Of a stretch of DNA of 64,000 nucleotides, positions 56,480-64,000 are shown piece by piece. Origin of the DNA: Roseovarius marisflavi (GTDB lineage Bacteria > Pseudomonadota > Alphaproteobacteria > Rhodobacterales > Rhodobacteraceae); the NCBI RefSeq assembly GCF_900142625.1, contig NZ_FRBN01000016.1, forward strand, positions 18,155 to 82,154, in the 5' to 3' direction. The translations under genes were made by a program, and so were the position numbers. The notes below the pieces were generated by a model that did no database searches, was not told the DNA's origin, and was given only the letters and a program-made list of their open reading frames with translations. Every line of letters begins with the position of its first letter. The stretch's first letter is position 1.

Positions 56480-57052
56480 TCAATACACCGGCGGGGCGAT
56501 GACCCAGATCGCCACAACCGGTTCATCATAAGGATTGGCCCAGGCATAGGGCTCGCCGCGAAAGCGGAAACTGTCGCCCGGGCCGACCGTAAACCGCCGC
56601 CCTGCGATCTCAAGCTCCAGCCGCCCCGAGATGATATAGCCAACCTCCTGCGTCGGGCGCTTTGCCGGGGTTTGCATCTTCGAGCGGGGGCGAAAGGTTG
56701 AGTGGATGACCTCGAAATCGTCGGTCAGGTCGGGCGACAGCAATTCTTCGATCAAGCCCTCTTCGCCCGATCCCATTGGGCGGCGCGCGCCTGCGCGCAC
56801 GACATATCCCTGCTCTTCGGCCGGCGCGCTTGCATGGCCGAACAAGAGCGACATCGGCACGCCAAGGGCCTCTGCAATCTGGCGCAGGTCGCTGATCGAG
56901 GGTTCGGAAAGATCACGTTCCACCTGGCTGAGCCAGCCAACCGAACGGCCAAGCGTTTCAGCCAGATCGACAAGCGTAAGCCCCCGCGCCTTGCGCAGCG
57001 CCCGAAGATCGGCCCCAAGGCTTTGCGCCTGCCTGATATCGCTTTGGTGCAT
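56480..57052 (-). CDS. XRE-family regulator with cupin domain
   Basis: A 190-residue transcription factor: N-terminal HTH (LRALRKARGLTLVDLAETLGRSVGWLSQVERD, about 17-50) and C-terminal cupin (RSKMQTPAKRPTQEVGYIISGRLELEIAGRRFTVGPGDSF, about 125-180), the PuuR-type architecture that senses small metabolites. It is the first gene before LysE-GFA-FAD/GcvT and so may control this operon. Confidence 0.9.
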   Translation of the reverse strand: MHQSDIRQAQSLGADLRALRKARGLTLVDLAETLGRSVGWLSQVERDLSEPSISDLRQIAEALGVPMSLLFGHASAPAEEQGYVVRAGARRPMGSGEEGLIEELLSPDLTDDFEVIHSTFRPRSKMQTPAKRPTQEVGYIISGRLELEIAGRRFTVGPGDSFRFRGEPYAWANPYDEPVVAIWVIAPPVY

Positions 57053-57140
57053 GGCCGCCCGCTCATGAAAAAAATTCGTCTAATTTCACGCTGCGCCGAT
57101 TCCGTGAAATAATCAAGTGAAATTTCACACGCCCTGCACT

Positions 57141-57170
57141 CTCATCTTTCCATAAATACTCCCGCGCGGA
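57141..57170 (-). repeat. Interspersed element, copy 6
   Basis: On the minus strand TCCGCGCGGGAGTATTTATG, then GAAAGATGAG. It follows the dehydratase stop (57195) and lies before the XRE-cupin start. Confidence 0.55.
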
Positions 57171-57194
57171 GCGCATCCCGCACGTTCCCCCGGC

Positions 57195-58121
57195 TCAAGC
57201 CTCGCCAAAAGGATCAGGTGCGATATTGCCGCCACAGACAAGCACCGCCACCCGCTCGCCGGGCGCGGGGCGATAGGCGCCCGACATCAGCGCCGCCAAG
57301 GCCGTGGCCCCCGCCGGTTCCACCAGTTGCCGCATCTCGCGCCAAAGCGCCACCTGCGCCTCGGTGATGGCCGCATCGCTGACCAGAACGCTTTCAATCC
57401 CTTCGGCCCGCGCCAGATCGAAACAAATCTGCCCGATCCGGCGCGCGCCAAGCGCATTGGCCGCCACGCCCGACACCTCGACATCCACCGGCGCCCCCGC
57501 CGTCAGCGCGGCGTGCAGCGCGCAGGATGTGTCCGGCTCGACCGCGACCACCTTGCGCCCTTTTCCAAGCCAGGCCAGGGCGCCGGCAATCAACCCGCCG
57601 CCGCCCACGGCAATCAGGACCGTATCGGCCACAAGCCCCTGCTCTTCCCATTCAGCCATTACCGTGGCCTGCCCGATCACCGTGGTTTCGGCGTCGTAAG
57701 GGTGCACCTGCATCGCGCCGGTTTCGGCCTGATAGAGCGCGGCGCGCTCTGCGGCCTCGCCGTAAGCGCCGGGCACCACCACAAGGTCGGCGCCCTGCTC
57801 GCGGATAAGCCCGATCTTGGCCGGGCCCGCGATGTCCGGCACATAAATCCGCGCCCTATGGCCAAGACGCGCCGCGCCATAGGCCACCGCCGCGCCGTGA
57901 TTGCCCCCCGAGGCCGCAACAAGCCCGGCCTTTGGCACCTCGGCACTCAGCAAGGTGTTGAACGCCCCGCGCGCCTTGAAGCTGCCGGAGTGCTGCATCT
58001 GCTCAAGTTTCATCTCGATGGGATAGGCCAGGCCAAAGCCGTTTATCTCGCCCACGGGTGTGCGCCGCACATGGGGCCTGATCCGCATCACGGCTTTTGA
58101 AATTTCGTCCCGTCGTGTCAT
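57195..58121 (-). CDS. PLP-dependent threonine/serine dehydratase-like
   Basis: A fold-type II PLP enzyme (308 aa). The PLP Lys is K49 in HSGSFKARGAFNTL, and GGGGLIAGALAWL (about 170-185) is the phosphate-binding loop. It should dehydrate threonine or serine to 2-oxobutyrate or pyruvate; no C-terminal ACT domain is present, so it is the catabolic/short type. In the methylamine context it could drain serine made from glycine and methylene-THF. It is divergent from the LOG gene. Confidence 0.88.
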   Translation of the reverse strand: MTRRDEISKAVMRIRPHVRRTPVGEINGFGLAYPIEMKLEQMQHSGSFKARGAFNTLLSAEVPKAGLVAASGGNHGAAVAYGAARLGHRARIYVPDIAGPAKIGLIREQGADLVVVPGAYGEAAERAALYQAETGAMQVHPYDAETTVIGQATVMAEWEEQGLVADTVLIAVGGGGLIAGALAWLGKGRKVVAVEPDTSCALHAALTAGAPVDVEVSGVAANALGARRIGQICFDLARAEGIESVLVSDAAITEAQVALWREMRQLVEPAGATALAALMSGAYRPAPGERVAVLVCGGNIAPDPFGEA

Positions 58122-58201
58122 GCGTCACACCTCTGTCACTTCCCTTGATCGCGCAAACCCTATACGCCTGAAATGAAAGACCCAAGCAAGGATCTCACCT
58201 G

Positions 58202-59017
58202 ATGAAAGACGACCGCCTCAGCCAGTTCCGCGATGCCGGCTCTGATCGTAACACCGCCGAAAAGGTGCCGGATACCGCACAGACCCGCGCGCCCGCCTAT
58301 CGCCTGGCTTTTGCCGACGAAGACTTCATGTGTCGCGACGAATTGCGCCCGGTGCGGCTTCAGCTTGAGTTGCTCAAGCCCGAGATGATCCTGAACGAAC
58401 GCGGGATCGAAAGCACCGTCGTCCTGTTTGGCGGCTCGCGCATTCCCGAGCCGAGCGACAAGGCCAATGCGCGCACAAAAACCCTCGCGGGTCTATCGCG
58501 CTATTACGATGAGGCGCGAAAATTCGCCCGGCTGGTCACCGAGAAATCCATGGCCAGCTACGGGCGCGAATATGTGGTGGCCACGGGCGGCGGCCCGGGC
58601 GTGATGGAGGCCGGCAATCGCGGCGCGGCGGATGCCGGCGGCTCGTCCATCGGGCTGAATATCGTGCTGCCGCATGAGCAGGCGCCTAATGAGTATGTCA
58701 CGCCGGGCCTGTGCTTCAACTTTCACTATTTCGCCATCCGCAAGATGCACTTCCTGATGCGCGCCAAGGCGATCTGTGTCTTTCCCGGCGGCTTTGGCAC
58801 GCTGGACGAGACATTCGAGGCGCTGACCCTTATTCAGACCGATCGGATGAACAGGGTGCCCTTCCTGCTGTTTGGCGAGGAGTTCTGGCGTTCGATCATC
58901 AATTGGGAAGCCCTTTCAGAGGCCGGCACGATAAGCGCCGAAGATCTCGAGCTTTTCCGCTTTGTCGAAACCGCAGAAGAGGCGATCGAGGCGATCAATA
59001 CCTGGCCCGCCGCCTGA
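58202..59017 (+). CDS. LOG-family nucleoside-5'-monophosphate phosphoribohydrolase
   Basis: A 271-residue Rossmann-like protein of TIGR00730. The two LOG signatures are present: GGGPGVMEAGNRGA near residue 129 and PGGFGTLDE (about 196-204), the active-site Glu-containing stretch. Relatives release the base from N6-substituted or normal AMP. An N-terminal 60-residue extension (RLAFADEDFMCRDELRPVRLQLELLKPE) matches the longer bacterial type. It is followed by two paralogous membrane proteins. Confidence 0.9.
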   Translation: MKDDRLSQFRDAGSDRNTAEKVPDTAQTRAPAYRLAFADEDFMCRDELRPVRLQLELLKPEMILNERGIESTVVLFGGSRIPEPSDKANARTKTLAGLSRYYDEARKFARLVTEKSMASYGREYVVATGGGPGVMEAGNRGAADAGGSSIGLNIVLPHEQAPNEYVTPGLCFNFHYFAIRKMHFLMRAKAICVFPGGFGTLDETFEALTLIQTDRMNRVPFLLFGEEFWRSIINWEALSEAGTISAEDLELFRFVETAEEAIEAINTWPAA

Positions 59018-59022
59018 GCAGC

Positions 59023-59703
59023 ATGGAACGCACGGCGATGACCCCCGGCACTATCGACCGCATGCTTATGGCCCTGATCGCCACGACGCTGGCGGCCAGC
59101 GTGGTGATCGCTGTGGTGGACCCGACCTATTTCCACAGGGTCTTTGCCGCCGAGGATCACCTTGTTGAAAACGCCACCGCGCTGTTCTTGCTGATCGCAG
59201 GCCTTGTTCTGGCGCGCAACGCGCTCAGCCTGCGCAAGCGCGGGCAATGGCGGGCGATGGCGCTGACCGGGCTTTATGCGGCCATGTTCGTCTTTGCGGC
59301 GGGCGAAGAGATATCCTGGGGGCAACGAATTTTTGGCTGGCAGAGCGGTGCATTTTTCACCCAGAACAATTATCAGGGTGAAACCAACCTGCATAACCTG
59401 ATGATCGGCGATTTGCGGCTGGCACAGGCGGTATTTGGTGGGCCGCTCACGGTTGCGATATTGCTTTATCTGGTGGTGTTTCCGCTGTTGTACCCGCGCG
59501 TGCGCTTTATCCGTGCCCTGGCCGACCGGCTTGCCGCGCCGGTGCCGGGGATGCGCCATGCAGGATTTGCCGTGCTCGGCAGCGTGATCATCGGCCTGCT
59601 CGACGTGCCCCGCAAGTGGGAGGTCTATGAGCTTGTCTTCGCGCTCATGGCGACCTCGACCTTTCTGTTGCCGCAAAACCCGGACAAGACCCGCCAGCCA
59701 TGA
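59023..59703 (+). CDS. Polytopic membrane protein of unknown family, paralogue A
   Basis: A 226-residue protein with about six TM segments. A highly conserved-looking core reads GEEISWGQRIFGW (94-106) and GETNLHNLMIGD (119-130), repeated nearly unchanged in the next gene. Acidic, Trp and His residues at a membrane edge suggest a catalytic or binding site, but function is unknown. The start at 59023 lies 5 bases after the LOG stop; a second Met at 59038 is possible. Likely operonic with LOG. Confidence 0.75.
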   Translation: MERTAMTPGTIDRMLMALIATTLAASVVIAVVDPTYFHRVFAAEDHLVENATALFLLIAGLVLARNALSLRKRGQWRAMALTGLYAAMFVFAAGEEISWGQRIFGWQSGAFFTQNNYQGETNLHNLMIGDLRLAQAVFGGPLTVAILLYLVVFPLLYPRVRFIRALADRLAAPVPGMRHAGFAVLGSVIIGLLDVPRKWEVYELVFALMATSTFLLPQNPDKTRQP

Positions 59704-59785
59704 CCGCCCATGCCTTTCATTCTGCGACGCACGCATGGCCCGCTCCGGCCGACTGTCACCCTCTTCAGCCAAAAAGAGGTTGCCC

Positions 59786-60475
59786 ATGGTCCGCCTGAAC
59801 GCGCCCTCGCGCCTTAGCGTTGCCGACAGTTTTCTCTTTGGCATGGCCAATGCCACCCTGCTTTTCACGGTGATTTATTATGTCACCGGATTGCACGAGC
59901 CGTTCCGCTTGGGCTTTGCCACCGAGGACGGGCCGGTGGAATGGGGTACGGCAATTTGCCTGTTCCTGTCGTCTCTGGTGCTGTTTCGCAATGCCTTTGC
60001 TCTCTGGGGCAGGCGCGGGGTGACGGCGGCGCTTTTGACCGGATTTTACGGCTTGCTGTTCTTTTTCGCCTCCGGCGAGGAAATCTCGTGGGGCTTTCGG
60101 CTGTTTCACAGGCAGGCGAGCGAATTTTTCCTCCAACACAACGCGCAGCAGGAAACCAACCTGCACAATCTGGTGGTGGGCGATGTCAAACTGGTGAAAA
60201 CCGTGTTCGGCAGCGGCCTTACGGTGATGATCATGCTGTACCTTCTGGTGCTGCCGCTTGTTTACACCCGCCTTGACGCGGTGCGCCGGATCGCCGATGC
60301 GCTTGCCGTTCCGGTGCCCGAGAGCCGCCACATGCTGATGACCGTTGCAGCAACACTCGTGATCCTGAGCGTGCAGATGATGACCAAATGGGAACCCTAT
60401 GAGTTCATCTTCAGCCTGATGGCCCTGTCGATCTTTCTTAACCCACGCAATGCCGATCAGGTCACAAACAGGTGA
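59786..60475 (+). CDS. Polytopic membrane protein of unknown family, paralogue B
   Basis: A 229-residue paralogue of the preceding gene with the same core motifs: GEEISWGFRLFHR (97-109) and QETNLHNLVVGDVKLV (122-137), and later VPESRHMLM against VPGMRHAGF. About six TM segments. AAAGAGG lies just before the ATG at 59786. It probably arose by tandem duplication. Function unknown. Confidence 0.75.
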   Translation: MVRLNAPSRLSVADSFLFGMANATLLFTVIYYVTGLHEPFRLGFATEDGPVEWGTAICLFLSSLVLFRNAFALWGRRGVTAALLTGFYGLLFFFASGEEISWGFRLFHRQASEFFLQHNAQQETNLHNLVVGDVKLVKTVFGSGLTVMIMLYLLVLPLVYTRLDAVRRIADALAVPVPESRHMLMTVAATLVILSVQMMTKWEPYEFIFSLMALSIFLNPRNADQVTNR

Positions 60476-61149
60476 TGCTCACCGCGATCTCATCGACGCT
60501 CTCCCCCAGGATCCTGCAAACCCGAGACGCTTCGGTCGGCGCTTTGATCGCAAACCGACACCTATTTATCCAGCGGTTGCCCGGACAAGCTAAAGCTGGG
60601 CCGCAAACAGTGTCCAGACGATCTTGGGCCTGAGGTTGGGGGGCTTCTGACATTCTTGCCGGTTTGGGATCATCCGGACCTCTTCACGGATGCCAGTGCT
60701 GCGCAGCGTGTCGCGTCCAAACCCGACGGAAAAGGTAAAAAGCGATGCCAGGTAGCGGTATCTGGTCGCGAAAGTGATCCCGCCCGCGCGTCTCAATGCC
60801 CTGTGAACCGGCATTCGGCGCACCGACGGCTCTAGCCGCAACGCACAATCCCCATGGCTCAGAAATTGGTCCGGCATCGCCAGGCAGATATTCAGGCCGC
60901 GCACAGCCCTTCAGAAAGTCGTCCAGCAGTTCCCTGGTAATCGCTATCGTCCTTGCTCCTCTCAGGACGCAGGGACCACATCACAGATACACAGTAGATC
61001 GGACATTCTCGATTTCCCCGGACGTGTCGTTCAGTCACGCCAAACCCGTCCAAACGAACAGGAAACTTCATAATCCAGCCATGACAGACCCAGCCCGTTC
61101 TGAGAGATCAAAATATCGGACAACCGCGAGGCTGTCACGAATGCAACCT
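60476..61149. other. Gene-poor stretch between membrane protein and metF
   Basis: No intact gene. The only recognisable trace is a short IS256-like coding fragment on the minus strand (60870-60950). A 104-aa ORF at 60590-60904 has no family signature. The stretch looks like decayed mobile DNA. Confidence 0.5.
60870..60950 (-). mobile_element. IS256-family transposase remnant
   Basis: Minus strand reads AITRELLDDFLKGCARPEYL then PGDAG, resembling the N-terminus of IS256-type transposases (ITxELLDELL..Y.GPEDL..GEDGLL). The frame then loses similarity and soon meets a stop. No inverted repeats were found. Only a fragment. Confidence 0.4.
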
Positions 61150-62139
61150 TTACCGTCTTTTCGCAGAGCGTCGCCCCGACAGAACGCCTGATTCCAGGAT
61201 GATGCTGGAAACCAGATGCTCGCGGCGATAAGCCATGATGTGCACACCCGCTACACCCTCAATCTCGCGCAACTGCTGCATGAGCTCAATGCAGATCTTC
61301 TTGCCCTCTTCCGATTGGTTCGCGGCCCCCTCCATGCGCGCGATAACATGATCAGGGATGTGAATACCCGGAACGTTGCTGCGCATCCATCGCGCGGCCT
61401 TGGCTGACGCAAGCGGGCCAACACCGGCAATGATGAACACGCGCTTGTCCGCGCCCTCGTCGCGCACCCGTGCCATGAACTTTTCGAACAAGGGAATGTC
61501 AAAGATGTAATTCGTCTGAATGAACTCGGCGCCCGCCTCAATCTTCTTGATCAGCCGGTCAGGCCGCCACTCATAGGGTTGAATGCAAGGATTTTCAGCC
61601 GCGCCCAGAAACAGCAACGGCGGACGGGTAATCTTGCGTCCGGACAGGAACACACCTTTGTCGCGCATGGTTCGGATCGTGCGCAAAAGCGTGAGAGAAT
61701 CGAAATCGAAGACCGGTTTCGCCCCCGGTTGATCCCCGACGCCCACACCATCCCCCGTCAGGCACAAGACGTTGGACACACCCAAGGCCGCCGCTCCCAA
61801 TACATCACCCTGAATCGCGATCCGGTTCCGGTCGCGGCAGGAGATCTGGTAGACGGGCGAATAGCCTGCGCGCGTCAGCAGGGCGCATATCCCGATTGAT
61901 GACATGTGGCAGTTCGCGCCAGAAGCATCGGTCGCGTTAATCGCATCCGCCACCTCGCCCAAGGGCTGCGCAGCCTCAAAGACATCCGCAGCATCAGCGC
62001 TGTCGGGCGGATTGAGCTCGGCCGTTACAGCAAAGCGGCCCGAGCGCAACACCCGCTCCAGCCTGCTGTGCGAGACGTGACCCTCGGGTGGCTTGGAATA
62101 GGCAAGGAGATCGGCCCCGTGCGCGCCAGAATCAATCAT
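61150..62139 (-). CDS. metF: Methylenetetrahydrofolate reductase family protein
   Basis: A 329-residue TIM-barrel flavoprotein of the MTHFR family, interconverting 5,10-methylene-THF and 5-methyl-THF. Visible features are FAVTAELNPPDS at the start, VLCLTGDG around residue 125, and EAGAEFIQTNYIFDIPLFEKFM. It overlaps the metV-like gene by 4 bases, so they are co-translated. The C1 connection with the neighbouring betaine cluster is inferred. Confidence 0.88.
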   Translation of the reverse strand: MIDSGAHGADLLAYSKPPEGHVSHSRLERVLRSGRFAVTAELNPPDSADAADVFEAAQPLGEVADAINATDASGANCHMSSIGICALLTRAGYSPVYQISCRDRNRIAIQGDVLGAAALGVSNVLCLTGDGVGVGDQPGAKPVFDFDSLTLLRTIRTMRDKGVFLSGRKITRPPLLFLGAAENPCIQPYEWRPDRLIKKIEAGAEFIQTNYIFDIPLFEKFMARVRDEGADKRVFIIAGVGPLASAKAARWMRSNVPGIHIPDHVIARMEGAANQSEEGKKICIELMQQLREIEGVAGVHIMAYRREHLVSSIILESGVLSGRRSAKRR

Positions 62140-62717
62140 TGCTCGCCCTCCGCCTGTGTGGCCTTGGGCGGCTCAACGCTCAGAGGGGCCGCCGCCGGTT
62201 CCTGCAAGCGCGCCTCGGGGAAAGCCTCGGCGAGCGCGGCACGCGCCGCATCACGGCTCTGGCGAATTTGCGTGGCCTTTTCACGACTCACTCGCAGCCA
62301 AGAGGACGATCCCTTGAGTGTGTGCTCTACCGGAGGCAGAACCTCGCGTATCTTATCCCTACCCTCTTTCATGCGGCTGGCCCCGTTCCATGCCAACGTC
62401 CAGACGCATTTCATATCGGGTTTGACCTCGCAATACCCGCCATCGCGCACCCCGCCGCAGGGGCCGTTGCGCAATTGCTTTGGGCAATTCATCGGGCAGG
62501 ACATACCGGTAGACGACAAAACGCATTGCCCACACATTTTGCAATCGAACAGCAAGGTTTTTACGCCCTTTTCGATCAGAGCAACGGGCCGCTCGACCCT
62601 GTTGTACCCGATCCGGGAAAACAGCGGATCAAGGGCAACCATCACCCGTTCAACGCATTTGTAGATCCATTCAAAACTGCGGGCGTGGCGAACAGCGAAT
62701 AACCGGATGCTATACAT
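62136..62717 (-). CDS. MTHFR C-terminal-domain (MetV-like) iron-sulfur protein
   Basis: A 193-residue protein with the zinc/iron-sulfur MTHFR_C domain: eight Cys at about 59, 62, 65, 74, 78, 87, 96 and 104 (DCKMCGQC, SCPMNCPK, GPCGG). In acetogens and other anaerobes MetV partners MetF in a MetVF reductase; here the pairing with metF suggests the same electron-transfer arrangement. Start at 62717 chosen for its fit with the MYSIRL N-terminus; an ATG nine codons up is possible. Confidence 0.8.
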   Translation of the reverse strand: MYSIRLFAVRHARSFEWIYKCVERVMVALDPLFSRIGYNRVERPVALIEKGVKTLLFDCKMCGQCVLSSTGMSCPMNCPKQLRNGPCGGVRDGGYCEVKPDMKCVWTLAWNGASRMKEGRDKIREVLPPVEHTLKGSSSWLRVSREKATQIRQSRDAARAALAEAFPEARLQEPAAAPLSVEPPKATQAEGEQ

Positions 62718-62814
62718 TTTTGTTCCCTTAACTGCGTCAGGCACAGGTTACGTTATATATTGGCGCCGTCCACCCGCATCCGCAAAGCTTTTGGATGACG
62801 ATAAAGAAAGGCCC

Positions 62815-63819
62815 TCAAAGCGCCTCAGCAATACTTAGGCGTCGTGCATTCTGTCTGCGTTGCTTCGGCGTCTCGCCATACCTGCGTGAGAAATTCTTGG
62901 TCAGTGCCCCGGAAGAGCCAAACCCCGAGGCCACAGCCACCTCGATAACGGTCATGTTTGTCTGCATCGTCAGATTATGCGCGTGCTCCAGCCTCAGCTG
63001 CGTATAATACTGCATTGGCGATGTGCTCAGGTGGTTTTGAAACGACCGCTCAAGCTGGCGTACAGACACGCCGCATATCTCAGCAAGCTCAGTTGCCTGC
63101 AAAGGATACTCGATGTTGTACGCCATCACCCGCACCGCATCCGAGAGGATCTGGGGCACATCCCGCAAGCGATGCGCCTGCGATCCGGGTTGGCTGGTAT
63201 TCCCGCGCCGCGGTAACGAAACCAGCAATTGATTTGCCGTGGCCTCCGCCGCCTGCGGCGAAATCGAGCCAATCATATCCAGCACCATGTCGAGAGTGGC
63301 CAGTTCCCCGGCGCAAGTTACCGCCGAGCCATTTGAGACAAACAGCGCATCTTCAGTACAGACTTCACTGTATTGTTCCGCGAAAGCCGCAAGCGATTTC
63401 CAGTGAACTGTGCCCTTGCCGCCTTTGAGGATGCCAGTTTCGGCCATTAACCAGGTCGCAGCGCCTACGCCGTAGATTGACACGCCATTTCGGCCTGCAA
63501 GACGCAAGAGCGACAGAAGGCGGTTCTTCTCGGCGATACGTGCCTCGGTATCGCTGCAAATGATGATCGACGCAGGTGTACGCCCACGGCCAAGGCGCTC
63601 AATCAGGGCCTCTGCGTCCTCGTCACATTCGATAGTCACTCCGCTTTTTGACCGCACAGACCTTCCGTCCAGCCCAGCAAGGATCAACCTCGGTGCAATC
63701 TCTGGAAACGATCTTGCCAGATGGGAAAACGGCTCAATTATCGAACCCAGACTCAAAGTTGAGAACCCGTCCAGAACGACAACTGCGACATAACCATTTG
63801 GATCGATAGAATGAAACAT
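62815..63819 (-). CDS. GlxA-family AraC-type regulator
   Basis: A 334-residue activator with an N-terminal DJ-1/PfpI-like domain (about 1-190, YGVGAATWLMAETGIL) and a C-terminal AraC HTH (about 230-330: YPLQATELAEICGVSVRQLERSFQNHLSTSPMQYYTQLRLEHA region). Members such as GbdR activate glycine-betaine/dimethylglycine catabolism. It lies just upstream of metV-metF on the same strand, so it probably controls them; the inducer is inferred. Confidence 0.88.
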   Translation of the reverse strand: MFHSIDPNGYVAVVVLDGFSTLSLGSIIEPFSHLARSFPEIAPRLILAGLDGRSVRSKSGVTIECDEDAEALIERLGRGRTPASIIICSDTEARIAEKNRLLSLLRLAGRNGVSIYGVGAATWLMAETGILKGGKGTVHWKSLAAFAEQYSEVCTEDALFVSNGSAVTCAGELATLDMVLDMIGSISPQAAEATANQLLVSLPRRGNTSQPGSQAHRLRDVPQILSDAVRVMAYNIEYPLQATELAEICGVSVRQLERSFQNHLSTSPMQYYTQLRLEHAHNLTMQTNMTVIEVAVASGFGSSGALTKNFSRRYGETPKQRRQNARRLSIAEAL

Positions 63820-63899
63820 GATCAGAAAGCCTCCGTCGGCAAAGATCTGGGTCTAGGAGCGGCTTGATTAAAGTGCGGGCATGGCGCGTCTGCCTGATG

Positions 63900-64000
63900 T
63901 CACTTTGCGCCAAGATCGCGTGCCTGTTCGCGCAGGACGAATTTCTGGATTTTTCCGGTCGAGGTGCGCGGGATGGGCATGAAGACGAACTTGCCCGGAA
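63900..64000 (-). CDS. AMP-dependent acyl-CoA synthetase/ligase, partial
   Basis: Only the last ~33 codons are in the window. They read PGKFVFMPIPRTSTGKIQKF and end FVLREQARDLGAK, the C-terminal A10 region of the ANL superfamily whose Lys in STGKIQK closes the adenylation site. The acyl substrate cannot be told from this end; the gene continues past the right edge. Confidence 0.8.
   Translation of the reverse strand, partial: PGKFVFMPIPRTSTGKIQKFVLREQARDLGAK

Noticed and set aside
60590..60904. 104-aa minus-strand ORF
   Set aside because: No leader, no recognisable domain and it overlaps the IS256-like trace in another frame; treated as non-coding debris.

Overview
The window looks like chromosomal DNA of a marine alphaproteobacterium of the Rhodobacteraceae (Roseobacter group). 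This rests on gene content and order: murJ-trpS, rpiA-gor-hflKC-degP, rsmB-heparinase-like-purH-lspA-DUF3035-paired M16 proteases, Hint_2-domain proteins, and FAD/GcvT-domain methylamine oxidoreductases. DNA is GC-rich, so many genes have long antisense shadow ORFs. No rRNA, tRNA or CRISPR array was seen.

Layout. 0-5.9 kb: housekeeping genes (thioesterase, murJ, a rhomboid-like protein without catalytic residues, trpS, a GST, rppH, a secreted protein). 6.2-9.1 kb: a decayed prophage. It has a CI-like repressor with two co-directional small genes (one a SLATT-like two-TM protein), a divergent Cro-like early operon, then fragments of head-region genes, ending in a chimera of a DUF2190-like N-terminus and a winged-helix C-terminus. 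9.4-12.3 kb: dnaE2 without imuA/imuB upstream and apparently lacking its C-terminal OB domain. 12.4-18.6 kb: rpiA, gor, hflK, hflC, a DUF2065 protein and a DegP protease, closed by a strong terminator. 18.6-23.0 kb: DUF1643, truB, DUF2233, rbfA, dapB, a secreted protein and a 58-codon DUF1674 gene. 23.0-31.6 kb: rsmB, a heparinase II/III-like protein, purH, lspA, a lipoprotein and two M16 proteins. 31.7-40.8 kb: Usp and sodium:alanine symporter, a small phosphatase-like protein with a DgoK-like protein, a lytic transglycosylase, RNase R, a TIGR04282 protein and dapE. 41.1-45.2 kb: two Hint-domain proteins, then a LysR regulator divergent from an SbtA-type bicarbonate permease. 45.3-47.9 kb: small genes, a secreted zincin and dapD.

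48.0-58.1 kb holds a compact minus-strand cluster that reads as methylated-amine (glycine betaine, dimethylglycine, sarcosine) and C1 metabolism: two covalent-FAD/GcvT oxidoreductases, a homocysteine S-methyltransferase, a PNPOx-fold protein, an MDR oxidoreductase, a GFA protein, a LysE exporter, an XRE-cupin regulator and a PLP-dependent dehydratase. A second C1 unit lies at 61.1-63.8 kb: a metV-like and metF pair behind a GlxA/AraC-type activator. An AMP-dependent ligase runs off the right edge. In between are a LOG-family hydrolase, two tandem paralogous membrane proteins of unknown function and a short IS256-like remnant.

A dispersed element (GAGTATTT...CCAAGA(T/A)GAA, often beside a GC hairpin) occurs six times between genes. 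Functions are assigned from motifs, length and context only; no database search was run.
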